Assembly (NCBI GenBank): GCA_009781315.1 | Contig: WQYI01000002.1 | Location: forward strand, 125,415 to 189,414 | From: Candidatus Endomicrobium embiratermitis | Lineage (GTDB): Bacteria > Elusimicrobiota > Endomicrobiia > Endomicrobiales > Endomicrobiaceae | Reading direction: 5' to 3' | Length of the DNA stretch: 64,000 nt | In this document: positions 44,074 to 51,835 of the stretch, in pieces | How positions within the stretch are numbered: the first letter of the stretch is position 1 | Layout: the number at the start of each line of letters is the position of its first letter | Program-made: the position numbers and the translations under genes | The notes under the pieces: model-generated | What the model was told of the DNA's origin: nothing | The model's database searches: none | Seen by the model: only the letters and a program-made list of their open reading frames with translations

Positions 44074-45327
44074 GTGGATAAAATAATAATTAACGGCGGC
44101 AGAAAATTAAAAGGCGAAGTAAAAATATCAGGATCAAAAAATTCGGCTTTGCCGATATTGTTTGCTTCTCTTTTAACGGACGAGCCTGTTGCCATTACAA
44201 ACGTACCGTCTCTTGCCGATATAGATACGACGATAGATTTTCTGAATTTCATAGGCAAAAAAAGCGTTAAAAAGGGAAATACGTTTAAAGCTTTGTCTTC
44301 CGGAAAATACAAGCACATTGCTCCTTACGATTTGGTAAGAAAAATGCGCGCGAGCGTTTTGATAATGGGGCCTCTTTTGGCAAGGCTGAATAAGGTGGAC
44401 GTTTCTCTGCCCGGAGGCTGCGCGATAGGCGCAAGACCCATAGATATTCATCTTGAAGCTTTTAAAAAACTCGGCGTGAAGATAGAAGTCGAAGGAGGGT
44501 ACGTAAAAACTTCTTGTGAAAACGGTTTATGCGGAGCGGATATAAAGTTCAGGTTTCCGAGCGTCGGAGCAACGGAAAACTTAATGCTTGCCGCAGTTTT
44601 GGCAAAAGGAACAACAAGAATAATAAACGCCGCTAAAGAACCCGAAATCGAAGATTTGGCTGATATTTTAAACAAAATGGGCGCGAAAGTTTCAGGCGCC
44701 GGTTCTAAAACCATAACAATAGAAGGAACGGACAAACTTCACGGCTGCAAACATAAAGTTATTCCGGACAGAATAGAAGCAGCCACTTATTTGATTGCAG
44801 CGGCTATTACAAAAGGCGAGATACTTCTTAAGGATGTAAATCCCAAGCATGTTAAAGCGGTTACGGACAAACTTAAAAAAGCAGGGATGTTTATTAAAGA
44901 GACTGAAAATACCGTTTACGCGAAATGGGTTAAAAATTTAAAGCCGCGCGATATAAGCACTGAAGTTTACCCGGGATTTCCTACCGACGTTCAGGCGCAG
45001 TGGATGGCTTTAATGTGCCTGTTGAAAGGCAAATCATGCATACAGGAAAATGTTTTTGAAAACAGGTTTTTGCATGTTGCTGAGCTCCAAAGGTTTGGAG
45101 CGGATTTAACCGTGGACGGCAAACTGGTTGGCATAAAAGGCGTGGAAAAACTTTCGGGCGCTCCGGTCATGGTTTCCGATTTAAGAGCCGGTGCTGCATT
45201 GGTTTTGGCAGGTCTTGCGGCTGAGGGGAAGACTGTTGTTTCAAGGATTTATCATCTTGACAGAGGATATGAATTTTTGGAAAAAAAATTTAAAAAACTC
45301 GGAGCGGATATAAAAAGAACAAAATAA
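44074..45327 (+). CDS. murA: UDP-N-acetylglucosamine 1-carboxyvinyltransferase MurA
   Basis: First committed step of peptidoglycan synthesis, adding enolpyruvate to UDP-GlcNAc. 417 residues. KISGSKNSALPIL carries the catalytic Lys and Asn; the PEP-binding cysteine is Cys116 in LPGGCAIGARP, so the enzyme is of the fosfomycin-sensitive type; FPTDVQAQWMAL and ENVFENRFLHV are further signatures. GTG start overlapping the prmC end region with TAAGGACATAAT upstream. A promoter for the tRNA gene follows closely, so murA may end its transcription unit here. Confidence 0.97.
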   Translation: MDKIIINGGRKLKGEVKISGSKNSALPILFASLLTDEPVAITNVPSLADIDTTIDFLNFIGKKSVKKGNTFKALSSGKYKHIAPYDLVRKMRASVLIMGPLLARLNKVDVSLPGGCAIGARPIDIHLEAFKKLGVKIEVEGGYVKTSCENGLCGADIKFRFPSVGATENLMLAAVLAKGTTRIINAAKEPEIEDLADILNKMGAKVSGAGSKTITIEGTDKLHGCKHKVIPDRIEAATYLIAAAITKGEILLKDVNPKHVKAVTDKLKKAGMFIKETENTVYAKWVKNLKPRDISTEVYPGFPTDVQAQWMALMCLLKGKSCIQENVFENRFLHVAELQRFGADLTVDGKLVGIKGVEKLSGAPVMVSDLRAGAALVLAGLAAEGKTVVSRIYHLDRGYEFLEKKFKKLGADIKRTK

Positions 45328-45333
45328 CCGCTG

Positions 45334-45362
45334 TTGACTTCAAAAGTATTTTTAAGTATAAT
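45334..45362 (+). promoter_or_regulatory. Strong sigma-70 promoter of the tRNA(CAT) gene
   Basis: TTGACT (45334-45339), a 17-base spacer and TATAAT (45357-45362), 18 bases before the tRNA. It is near the consensus. Confidence 0.85.
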
Positions 45363-45379
45363 TTGCGGACATTTCAGGC

Positions 45380-45453
45380 GGGCCTGTAGCTCAGTTGGTT
45401 AGAGCACTCGACTCATAATCGAATGGTCGTAGGTTCAAGTCCTACCAGGCCCA
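45380..45453 (+). tRNA. tRNA with CAT anticodon (Met, or Ile2)
   Basis: 74 bases. GGGCCTG pairs with CAGGCCC in the acceptor stem, the D arm is GCTCAGTTGGTTAGAGC, the anticodon loop CTCATAA gives CAT, and the T arm is CGTAGGTTCAAGTCCTACC. CCA is not encoded. A CAT anticodon could be elongator Met or lysidine-modified Ile2; the C1-type initiator mismatch is absent. Confidence 0.93.
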
Positions 45454-45476
45454 ATTAATAAATAAAAAATACAAAT

Positions 45477-45504
45477 AACTCTTGAGAAATCAAGGGTTTT
45501 TTTT
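45477..45504 (+). terminator. Terminator after tRNA(CAT)
   Basis: AACTCTTGA, loop GAAA, TCAAGGGTT with one G-T pair, then eight T. Confidence 0.8.
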
Positions 45505-45516
45505 ATGCTTAGTATA

Positions 45517-45525
45517 TGCTATAAT
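45517..45525 (+). promoter_or_regulatory. Extended -10 promoter of tRNA-Val
   Basis: TGCTATAAT, an extended -10 element, 22 bases before the tRNA; no convincing -35. Confidence 0.55.
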
Positions 45526-45547
45526 TTTGCATTATTAAATAAAAAAC

Positions 45548-45619
45548 GGGTATGTAGCTCAGCGGAAGAGCACTCGCCTCACACGCGAGTGGCCACAGGT
45601 TCGAACCCTGTCATACCCA
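45548..45619 (+). tRNA. tRNA-Val (CAC anticodon)
   Basis: 72 bases. Acceptor GGGTATG pairs with CATACCC, D arm GCTCAGCGGAAGAGC, anticodon stem CTCGC/GCGAG around loop CTCACAC (CAC, Val), T arm CACAGGTTCGAACCCTG. CCA not encoded. Its last 17 bases are repeated at 45709-45725. Confidence 0.94.
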
Positions 45620-45725
45620 TTATACGCTGTAAGCGTATGGGTATGGTTCAGAAGGGCTACTAAAATATTGTTTTTGCTTTTGAAGCCATTGACTTGTGGC
45701 AAAGACGAGAACCCTGTCATACCCA
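45603..45725. repeat. Direct repeat of the tRNA-Val 3' end (att-like)
   Basis: GAACCCTGTCATACCCA occurs at 45603-45619 (tRNA 3' end) and again at 45709-45725. The pattern resembles attL/attR of an element that integrates in tRNA genes, but only about 90 bases lie between, with no integrase. Confidence 0.55.
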
Positions 45726-45801
45726 GTTTTTGCTTCATCTTTTAATAAAATGCTTTGCAAAAGTTTTATTCAAAATTTATGATATATTTGTAGAGGTATA
45801 A

Positions 45802-46512
45802 ATGGAAAATTTAAAACAGGATTTGGAGTTGTTGTATAATCTTCAGGAGTATGATATTAAAATTGCCGCTTTGAGAAATCATATAGCCGGTATTCCTGTC
45901 ATAATATCCTCAAAGCAAAAAGAAATTGAAAATAAAAAAACCGAAATCGAAGTAAAAAAGAAAGATTTTGTGGATTTAAATTCATTGAAAAAGGAAAAAG
46001 AAGCTTTGCTTGATTCTAAGGAAAAAGCTATTGCTAAAAATTCAATGGAACTTAACAGCGTGAAATCAAACGATACTTATAAAGCTTTGCTTTTGGAAAT
46101 TGAAAAAGCGAAAGCGGATAAAAGCGTTGTTGAGGATGAGATATTGGAACTTATGCTTAAAATAGATTCCGAGTCTTCGATTGTAAAAAATGCGGAAAAC
46201 GATTTTAAAAATTTTGAACAGAAGCTAAAATCCGAAATAACAGAACTTGAAAATTCAGTAAAAAAAGACGAGGAATCAATAGCGGGCATTGAAAAAGAAA
46301 GGGAAGAATATAAACATAAAGTCAGCCCAAAAATTTTGGAACAATATGAGAGAATCCGCGAAGGCAGAGACGGGCAGGGTATAGTTCTTGTCGACGGAGA
46401 AAGCTGCGGCGGATGCAGCATGGTTTTAAGGCCTCAGCTTATAAACCAGGCTCATAAATGTAATGAGCTTGTATTTTGCGACAATTGTTCAAGAATACTC
46501 CTAAAGAAATAA
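45802..46512 (+). CDS. Zinc-ribbon coiled-coil protein (C4-type, DUF164 family)
   Basis: A 236-residue protein: residues 10-175 are a long antiparallel coiled coil rich in Lys and Glu (the segment EEYKHKVSPKILEQYERIREG ends it), and the last 60 residues form a C4 zinc ribbon with GESCGGCSMVLRPQ and FCDNCSRIL. The family is widespread and has been linked to RNA or nucleotide metabolism and flagellar regulation in some groups, but its molecular role is not settled. In this window it lies just before the RNase P RNA gene, an arrangement I note without drawing a functional link. Start ATG after GTAGAGGTATAA. Confidence 0.88.
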   Translation: MENLKQDLELLYNLQEYDIKIAALRNHIAGIPVIISSKQKEIENKKTEIEVKKKDFVDLNSLKKEKEALLDSKEKAIAKNSMELNSVKSNDTYKALLLEIEKAKADKSVVEDEILELMLKIDSESSIVKNAENDFKNFEQKLKSEITELENSVKKDEESIAGIEKEREEYKHKVSPKILEQYERIREGRDGQGIVLVDGESCGGCSMVLRPQLINQAHKCNELVFCDNCSRILLKK

Positions 46513-46646
46513 TAATTAACAAATAACAATGAACAATTGTAGGTTTTGCGTAAGTGAAATATAATTAATTAGTTTTTTCAGGGAGAAAGTTTCAGTAAAA
46601 ACACAATAATTGTTAACTGTTAATTGTAAATTATTAATTGTAGTTA
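46513..46646. repeat. Modular palindromic repeat, A+T-rich arms, long core
   Basis: Left units AATTAAC, AAATAAC, AATGAAC; right units AATTGTT, AACTGTT, AATTGTA, AATTATT, AATTGTA. The core of about 70 bases is unlike other copies. Confidence 0.7.
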
Positions 46647-46650
46647 AATA

Positions 46651-46985
46651 GGCGGATTGCAATCGCTTTGCTTTATGTGTTTGCAAAGAGGAAAGTCCGA
46701 ACTTTACCGGCGTTAAGAAACTTTGTTTCTAACGCCGAAAACGGTAGCAGGCAATTCCTGCGGCTCGCAAGAGTAAAGGTGCGAACAGAGACGCTTTTGC
46801 CGGAAACGGCAAAAGTATCCTCGTCAGAGGATAAGTTTTTGCGGCAACGCGAAAATTGAAACGGCTAAATCCTTACCGGAAAGCAAGGCCGAAGTATGGC
46901 CGCTTGACCGTTAAAAGCGATTTTAACGGCAGAGAAATGATTGCGCTTCGGGAAACCGGAGACAGAATTCGGTGTATAATCCGCC
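46651..46985 (+). ncRNA. rnpB: RNase P RNA, class A
   Basis: Catalytic RNA that matures tRNA 5' ends. The terminal stem GGCGGATT pairs with AATCCGCC, giving a length of 335 bases. The conserved P4 segment GAGGAAAGTCC lies near 46688-46698, and the 3' conserved block GACAGAATTCGGTGTATAA near 46961-46979; further hairpins such as GCTTTTGCCG/CGGCAAAAGT and CGTTAAGAAA-TTTCTAACG are clear. A T run follows. A short open frame across it is chance. The gene is flanked by modular repeats on both sides. Confidence 0.96.
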
Positions 46986-46996
46986 TTTTTAACGAC

Positions 46997-47097
46997 AGTG
47001 TACAATTTACAGATAACAATTAACAATTAAAAAGCTATGTTGTCGTTAATTGTAATTTGTAAATTGTTATTTGTTAATTGTAAACTGAAAACTGAAA
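46997..47097 (-). repeat. Modular palindromic repeat, A+T-rich arms
   Basis: Right arm TTAATTG, TAATTTG, TAAATTG, TTATTTG, TTAATTG, TAAACTG, AAAACTG in seven consecutive 7-base steps; left arm complementary; core TTGTCGTT (AACGAC reversed). It is the best example of heptamer periodicity. Confidence 0.88.
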
Positions 47098-47099
47098 AA

Positions 47100-47453
47100 A
47101 TGAACATATTAACTTGTTTAGGTATTGGTCTTGCCGGCGGGATTTTAAGCGGGCTTATGGGCGTCGGCGGGGGAATAGTTTTAATCCCTCTTATGATTAT
47201 CTTTCTCAAAATGACGCAGCATCAGGCGCAGGGCACGTCTCTTGCCATAATAATGCTGAGTTTTGTTTCAATGATGGTTTATTATAAAAAAGGACACGTC
47301 AATTTGGGAATAGCCGCTTTAATAGGAGTCGGTTTTATTGTCGGCGGCTTAATCGGGGCTTATTTTGCGACTTCTTTGCCCGAGCACGTTTTAAAAAAAT
47401 GTTTTGCCGTTTTTCTTCTTATAGTCGCTTTCAAAATGCTGTTTTTCAAATAG
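47100..47453 (+). CDS. Half-size TauE/SafE family membrane transporter
   Basis: A 117-residue membrane protein with three to four membrane segments. The N-terminal GIGLAGGILSGLMGVGGGIVLIPLM is the repeat signature of TauE/SafE (DUF81) anion or sulfite exporters, followed by HQAQGTSLAIIML and GLIGAYFATSLPEHVLKKCFA. Full-length family members have two such halves (about 250 residues); this one has a single half, so it would need to dimerise, as known for other short members. ATG 47100 is chosen because the open frame upstream is repeat sequence. Substrate is unknown. Confidence 0.82.
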   Translation: MNILTCLGIGLAGGILSGLMGVGGGIVLIPLMIIFLKMTQHQAQGTSLAIIMLSFVSMMVYYKKGHVNLGIAALIGVGFIVGGLIGAYFATSLPEHVLKKCFAVFLLIVAFKMLFFK

Positions 47454-47465
47454 GCGTATATACAA

Positions 47466-48341
47466 ATGTATCATATCTCGGTTATGCCTTCGGAATCGTC
47501 TCAATATCTTGTCAACAATCCGCGCGGAACATACGTCGATTGTACGTTCGGAGGCGGCGGTCACACTTTTTACCTGCTTGAAAAACATAAAGATATTAAA
47601 ATTATAGCTTTCGACTGGGACGACGATGCTTTCGGACAGTTTAAGGAAAAAGAAGAATCTTTCTCGGGCAGAGCGGTTTTTATAAGAGACAATTTTAAGA
47701 ATATTAAAAACGCTTTGGCGCAAAAAGGCATTTATAAAGTCGACGGAATTTTGGCCGATATAGGAGTTTCGTCAAAACAGTTTGACGACGCGGAAAGAGG
47801 TTTTTCTTTTAATTCCAAAGTTTTGGATATGAGGATGGATTTAAGAAATCCTCTTACGGCAAAAGAGATCGTGAACAAATACGGCGAAGAAGCTATGGCT
47901 GATATTTTTTATAAATACGGCGAAGAGCGTTTTTCAAGGCAAATAGCCAAAGCGATAGCGGCCCGCAGAAAAAAAGGTACGATTAATACGGCGCAGGAAC
48001 TGCAGGACATAATACGCTCCGTTAAAAGACCCGAAGGTAAAATAAACCCCGCGACGAAAGTTTTCCAGGCTTTAAGAATTTTTGTGAACGCCGAACTCGA
48101 TAATCTCGAAACTCTGCTTAACGATACGCCTTCAATTTTAAATAACGGCGGAAGAATAGTCATAATAAGCTTTCATTCCCTTGAAGACAGAATTGTGAAA
48201 CAAAATTTCAGACAAAACGCTTCCGATGATGTTTATAAAATACTGACAAAAAAAGTGGTTACGTCGTCCGATGATGAAATAAAAAGTAATCCGCGTTCAA
48301 GGAGCGCAAAAATAAGGGCTGCGGAGAGAATTAATGTATAA
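47466..48341 (+). CDS. rsmH: 16S rRNA (cytosine-1402-N4)-methyltransferase RsmH (MraW)
   Basis: Methylates N4 of C1402 in the ribosomal P site. 291 residues. YHISVMPSES is the family N-terminus, VDCTFGGGGHTFYLL is the SAM motif, and FSFNSKVLDMRMD, PATKVFQALRIFVNAELDNL and IISFHSLEDRIVK are signatures. It opens the dcw cluster here; mraZ, which normally precedes it, is missing and a transporter lies upstream instead. Overlaps ftsL by 8 bases. Confidence 0.97.
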   Translation: MYHISVMPSESSQYLVNNPRGTYVDCTFGGGGHTFYLLEKHKDIKIIAFDWDDDAFGQFKEKEESFSGRAVFIRDNFKNIKNALAQKGIYKVDGILADIGVSSKQFDDAERGFSFNSKVLDMRMDLRNPLTAKEIVNKYGEEAMADIFYKYGEERFSRQIAKAIAARRKKGTINTAQELQDIIRSVKRPEGKINPATKVFQALRIFVNAELDNLETLLNDTPSILNNGGRIVIISFHSLEDRIVKQNFRQNASDDVYKILTKKVVTSSDDEIKSNPRSRSAKIRAAERINV

Positions 48342-48585
48342 ACCCGTATTATTTTTAATACTTGTGTCTTTGGGAATCTTTGTTTATATCTGGCAGCAGA
48401 CTACAGCCGTACGGCTTGAATATAAAGTAAACGCTTTGCATGCCAAATACAATATAATTAACGCCGAAAACGATTCCCTGAAGTTCAGGATTAACGCCAT
48501 TTTGGCCCTTGAAAAAATGGACAAAATAGCCAAAGAAAAAAAATTATTTAGGCCGGATGAAAAATCCATAGTGTATATCGAATAA
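48334..48585 (+). CDS. ftsL: FtsL-like cell division protein
   Basis: An 83-residue bitopic protein: a very short N-terminus, one membrane segment (VLFLILVSLGIFVYIW), then a coiled coil (residues 25-70, VRLEYKVNALHAKYNIINAEND) ending in the family-like KIAKEKKLFRPDEKSIVYIE. FtsL assembles with FtsB and FtsQ to activate FtsWI at the septum. Sequence conservation is low; size, topology and the position between rsmH and ftsI make the call. Confidence 0.85.
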   Translation: MYKPVLFLILVSLGIFVYIWQQTTAVRLEYKVNALHAKYNIINAENDSLKFRINAILALEKMDKIAKEKKLFRPDEKSIVYIE

Positions 48586-48590
48586 ATAAA

Positions 48591-50312
48591 ATGCCAAACA
48601 AAAACAACAAACAGATTAACAGGGTAACAGTTCTCATCTCCGTTATACTTGCCGGGTTTTTTTTCATATTTTTAAAACTTGCCTTTATTCAGATAGTGAA
48701 GTATTCCGAGATAAATAAGTCAGTCGAAAAAATGATAAGAAGGGAAAATGTGGAAACTCCGAAACGCGGAGATATTATCGATTCAAACGGCAGAATTCTG
48801 GCGACAAGCGTTATAATGTACACTTTGTACATAGATCCTCAGGAAATAAAAAAGTTTGACAAAGTAAAAAGCGGATTATCGCGCTACGGCATAAATATAA
48901 AGCAGAAGAATTTGAAAGAATTCGGCAACACCGCGTACGTTCCTTTGGCGTATAATCTCGATTACGAAACCGTAAGGAAAATAAAAGACGAAAATATAGA
49001 CAGAGGGATAGGTTTTGAAGGCAAATACGCAAGGCAGTATCCCGAGGGCAGGCTGTTGTCTCACATTTTGGGAATTGTCGGCGATGACGGCAACGGTTTG
49101 TCGGGAATAGAAAAAATATGCAACTCTTATCTTTACGGAGAATCCGTAGTGACGGAATATAAAAAATACGGCAAAAAGATGATAAGCGATAAGCCCGTGG
49201 ATAAGGCTAAAATACGGGGACGCAGCGTAGAACTTACCATAGATAAGAAAATTCAGTTTATTGTAGAACAGGAGCTCGGCAAAGCTTTTGCCGACAATAA
49301 AGCAAAAAGAGCTTTTTGCATAGTGCAAAAACCGGACAGCGGCGAAATACTCGCAATGGTTTCATTTCCGAATTTTGACTCTTCCGATAAGATAAAAGAT
49401 ATAGAGGTTTTAAAAAATCTGGCGATATCTTATAATTACGAGCCCGGCTCGACTTTCAAAATAATCGCGATAGCCGCGGCTTTGGAAGAAAATAAAATAA
49501 AACCTTCTGAAAAATTTTTTCTTGAAGACGGCAAATATAAAATAGGCGCTCATAACATAAGAGACGATCATAAAATTAAAGGAATCGCTTCCGTATACGA
49601 GATTATGGAGCAGTCGTCTAATATAGGAATGGTTAAAATCGCGCAGAAACTCGGCAGACCTCTTTTTTATGAATATATAAGAAAGTTCGGTTTTTTCTTT
49701 CTGACCGGGATAGATTTAAACGGAGAAGAAAGAGGAATTTTGGCGGAAGAAAAAAAATGGAATAATTTGTCTTTGCCCACGATTTCTTTCGGTCAGGGAA
49801 TAAGCGTTACCGGAATACAGCTTATAAACGCGTTTTCCGCGACGGTAAACGGCGGCGTTCTTATGAAGCCGATAATAATTAAAAATATCGAAGGCATGCA
49901 TGCGGAAAATTCCGATTTCGGCCCTAAAAAAATAAGGCGCGTAATTTCCGAAGAAACTTCCGCGGAAATGAGGAAAATTTTAAGAAATACCGTAGATAAA
50001 GGAACCGGAAAATCAGCCAAAATCGACGGTTATTCCGTTGGCGGAAAAACCGGAACGGCGCAAAAAATAGATGAAACAAAACAGTATTCGAAAAAACATT
50101 ATATATCGTCGTTTTGCGGTTTTTTCCCCGTATCAAAACCGGAGATTGTCATTCTTGTCGTAATTGACGAGCCTAAAGGGGATTATTACGCGTCTTCCGT
50201 AGCCGCGCCCGTATTTGCCAGAATCGCCGAGAGAATAGCCGAGTATTTGAATATTCCAAAAGACGACGTTAAAAAGACGGGGTTAACGGCGAACAAAAAG
50301 GATAAAAAATGA
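48591..50312 (+). CDS. ftsI: Penicillin-binding protein 3 (septal transpeptidase FtsI)
   Basis: Class B PBP that cross-links septal peptidoglycan. 573 residues: a basic cytoplasmic N-terminus, one membrane segment (about 12-30), the domain starting ETPKRGDIIDSNGRILA, and the transpeptidase domain with SxxK at Ser287 (EPGSTFK), SxN in EQSSNIGM and KTG at Lys486 (GKTGTAQK). The Lys-rich tail is not a PASTA domain. It overlaps murE by 4 bases. ftsW lies five genes downstream. Confidence 0.96.
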   Translation: MPNKNNKQINRVTVLISVILAGFFFIFLKLAFIQIVKYSEINKSVEKMIRRENVETPKRGDIIDSNGRILATSVIMYTLYIDPQEIKKFDKVKSGLSRYGINIKQKNLKEFGNTAYVPLAYNLDYETVRKIKDENIDRGIGFEGKYARQYPEGRLLSHILGIVGDDGNGLSGIEKICNSYLYGESVVTEYKKYGKKMISDKPVDKAKIRGRSVELTIDKKIQFIVEQELGKAFADNKAKRAFCIVQKPDSGEILAMVSFPNFDSSDKIKDIEVLKNLAISYNYEPGSTFKIIAIAAALEENKIKPSEKFFLEDGKYKIGAHNIRDDHKIKGIASVYEIMEQSSNIGMVKIAQKLGRPLFYEYIRKFGFFFLTGIDLNGEERGILAEEKKWNNLSLPTISFGQGISVTGIQLINAFSATVNGGVLMKPIIIKNIEGMHAENSDFGPKKIRRVISEETSAEMRKILRNTVDKGTGKSAKIDGYSVGGKTGTAQKIDETKQYSKKHYISSFCGFFPVSKPEIVILVVIDEPKGDYYASSVAAPVFARIAERIAEYLNIPKDDVKKTGLTANKKDKK

Positions 50313-51835
50313 AACTCAAAGATATTTTGCCATTGGAAAATGAAACCGTTTACGGAAACAATGAAATTGAAATTTCCGGCATAGCTTACGATTCGAGAAA
50401 AACCGGTAAAAATTATTTGTTTTTCGCGCTTCCCGGGCATAACGTTGACGGAAAAAAGTATATCGGCGACGCGGTAAAGAAAGGCGCCGCCGCAGTGGTT
50501 TCAGACGTTTACGACGAAAATATTCCGTTAACGCAGATAATAGTTAAAGACGTTTTCCGTTATATGTCTTTGTTTTCGGCGAAATTTTACAATTATCCCG
50601 ACAGAGAAATGACAATTATCGGAATTACGGGAACAAACGGAAAAACCACGATAACGTATATGATTGAAGGAATTCTATCCTATATGAAAGAGCAATGCGG
50701 CGTCATCGGCACTGTAAACTACAGATATGCCGGAAAAGTTACCGGCGCGGACAATACGACCCCGCAGTCTTTAGATTTATATAAAATGATGAGAGAAATG
50801 TCTGATGCAGGAGTCAAATATCTTGTTATGGAAGTTTCGTCGCACGCATTGAGTCTGGGCAGGGTTTTAGGCATAGAATTTGATATTGCCGCGTTTACGA
50901 ACCTTACGAGAGACCATTTGGATTTTCATAAAGATTTTGAGAGCTATTTTGAAGCCAAATCGATATTGTTTAAAAGCCTTGGAAAAGGAACAAAAATTTC
51001 TGAAAAGTATGCTATAATTAATGCTGACGATGTGTACGGAGTTAAGTTGTCAAAAACGGCTATAAATGCCGAAATAAAATTATATTCCGTGAAAAATAAA
51101 GAAGCGGATTTCAGAGCAGAAGATATTTTGATTGAAAGCGGCGGAACGAGTTTTAGCGTAGTTTATAAAAACCAAAAAGAAAAAGTAAGCATAAAGCATA
51201 TAGGTCTTCACAACGTATATAACGCGCTTGCGGCTTTGGGCTGCGCGGTAAGTCTTGGTAAAAATTTTGAAGAAGCCGTTAAGGGATTAAATAATTCGCC
51301 TCAGGCTCCGGGAAGACTTGAAAGGGTTGATTGCGGCCGCGCGGATTTTGAAACTGTTGTTGATTATGCTCATACCGACGATGCTTTAAACAATGTTATT
51401 TCGGCGTTAAAATTACTGAAACATAACAGGCTTATAACCGTTTTCGGCTGCGGCGGCGACAGAGACCGCACAAAAAGGCCTATAATGGGCAAGACAGCCG
51501 TAGAAATGAGCGATTTTGTTTTTATAACTTCCGATAATCCCCGTACGGAAGACCCGAAACAAATACTTTTGGATATAGAAGTAGGGGTTAAAAGGACGGG
51601 GAAAAGAAATTATAAAGTCACGGAAGACCGTGAAAATGCGATAAAAGAAGCGGTTATGATGGCTTCCAAAGGCGACATTGTTTTAATCGCCGGCAAAGGA
51701 CATGAAACATATCAGATTATAGGAACCGAAAAACTACATTTTAACGACGTAGAGATTGCAAAAAAGTTTATTGGTTTAAAAGAAAAACAAAAAAGCGATT
51801 CCGGCCGGATTGAACAAAAGGAGTTTAATTTCTGA
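50309..51835 (+). CDS. murE: UDP-MurNAc-tripeptide synthetase MurE (meso-DAP type)
   Basis: Adds the third amino acid of the stem peptide. 508 residues. ATP loop GITGTNGKTT near residue 110, then TPQSLDLYKMM, EVSSHALSLGRV, NLTRDHLDFHKDFE and VFGCGGDRDRTKRP. The substrate-selecting motif is DNPR (TSDNPRTEDP), which marks the meso-diaminopimelate enzymes rather than lysine types. A short extension after the last domain ends the protein. The stop overlaps the murF start by one base. Confidence 0.96.
   Translation: MKLKDILPLENETVYGNNEIEISGIAYDSRKTGKNYLFFALPGHNVDGKKYIGDAVKKGAAAVVSDVYDENIPLTQIIVKDVFRYMSLFSAKFYNYPDREMTIIGITGTNGKTTITYMIEGILSYMKEQCGVIGTVNYRYAGKVTGADNTTPQSLDLYKMMREMSDAGVKYLVMEVSSHALSLGRVLGIEFDIAAFTNLTRDHLDFHKDFESYFEAKSILFKSLGKGTKISEKYAIINADDVYGVKLSKTAINAEIKLYSVKNKEADFRAEDILIESGGTSFSVVYKNQKEKVSIKHIGLHNVYNALAALGCAVSLGKNFEEAVKGLNNSPQAPGRLERVDCGRADFETVVDYAHTDDALNNVISALKLLKHNRLITVFGCGGDRDRTKRPIMGKTAVEMSDFVFITSDNPRTEDPKQILLDIEVGVKRTGKRNYKVTEDRENAIKEAVMMASKGDIVLIAGKGHETYQIIGTEKLHFNDVEIAKKFIGLKEKQKSDSGRIEQKEFNF

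Noticed and set aside
45621-45640. Terminator hairpin after tRNA-Val (TACGCT-GTA-AGCGTA)
   Set aside because: The stem is only six bases and no T tract follows, so it is not a credible intrinsic terminator.
46668-46859. Open frame of 63 codons on the + strand
   Set aside because: It lies entirely within the RNase P RNA gene and has no ribosome-binding site or protein-like pattern.
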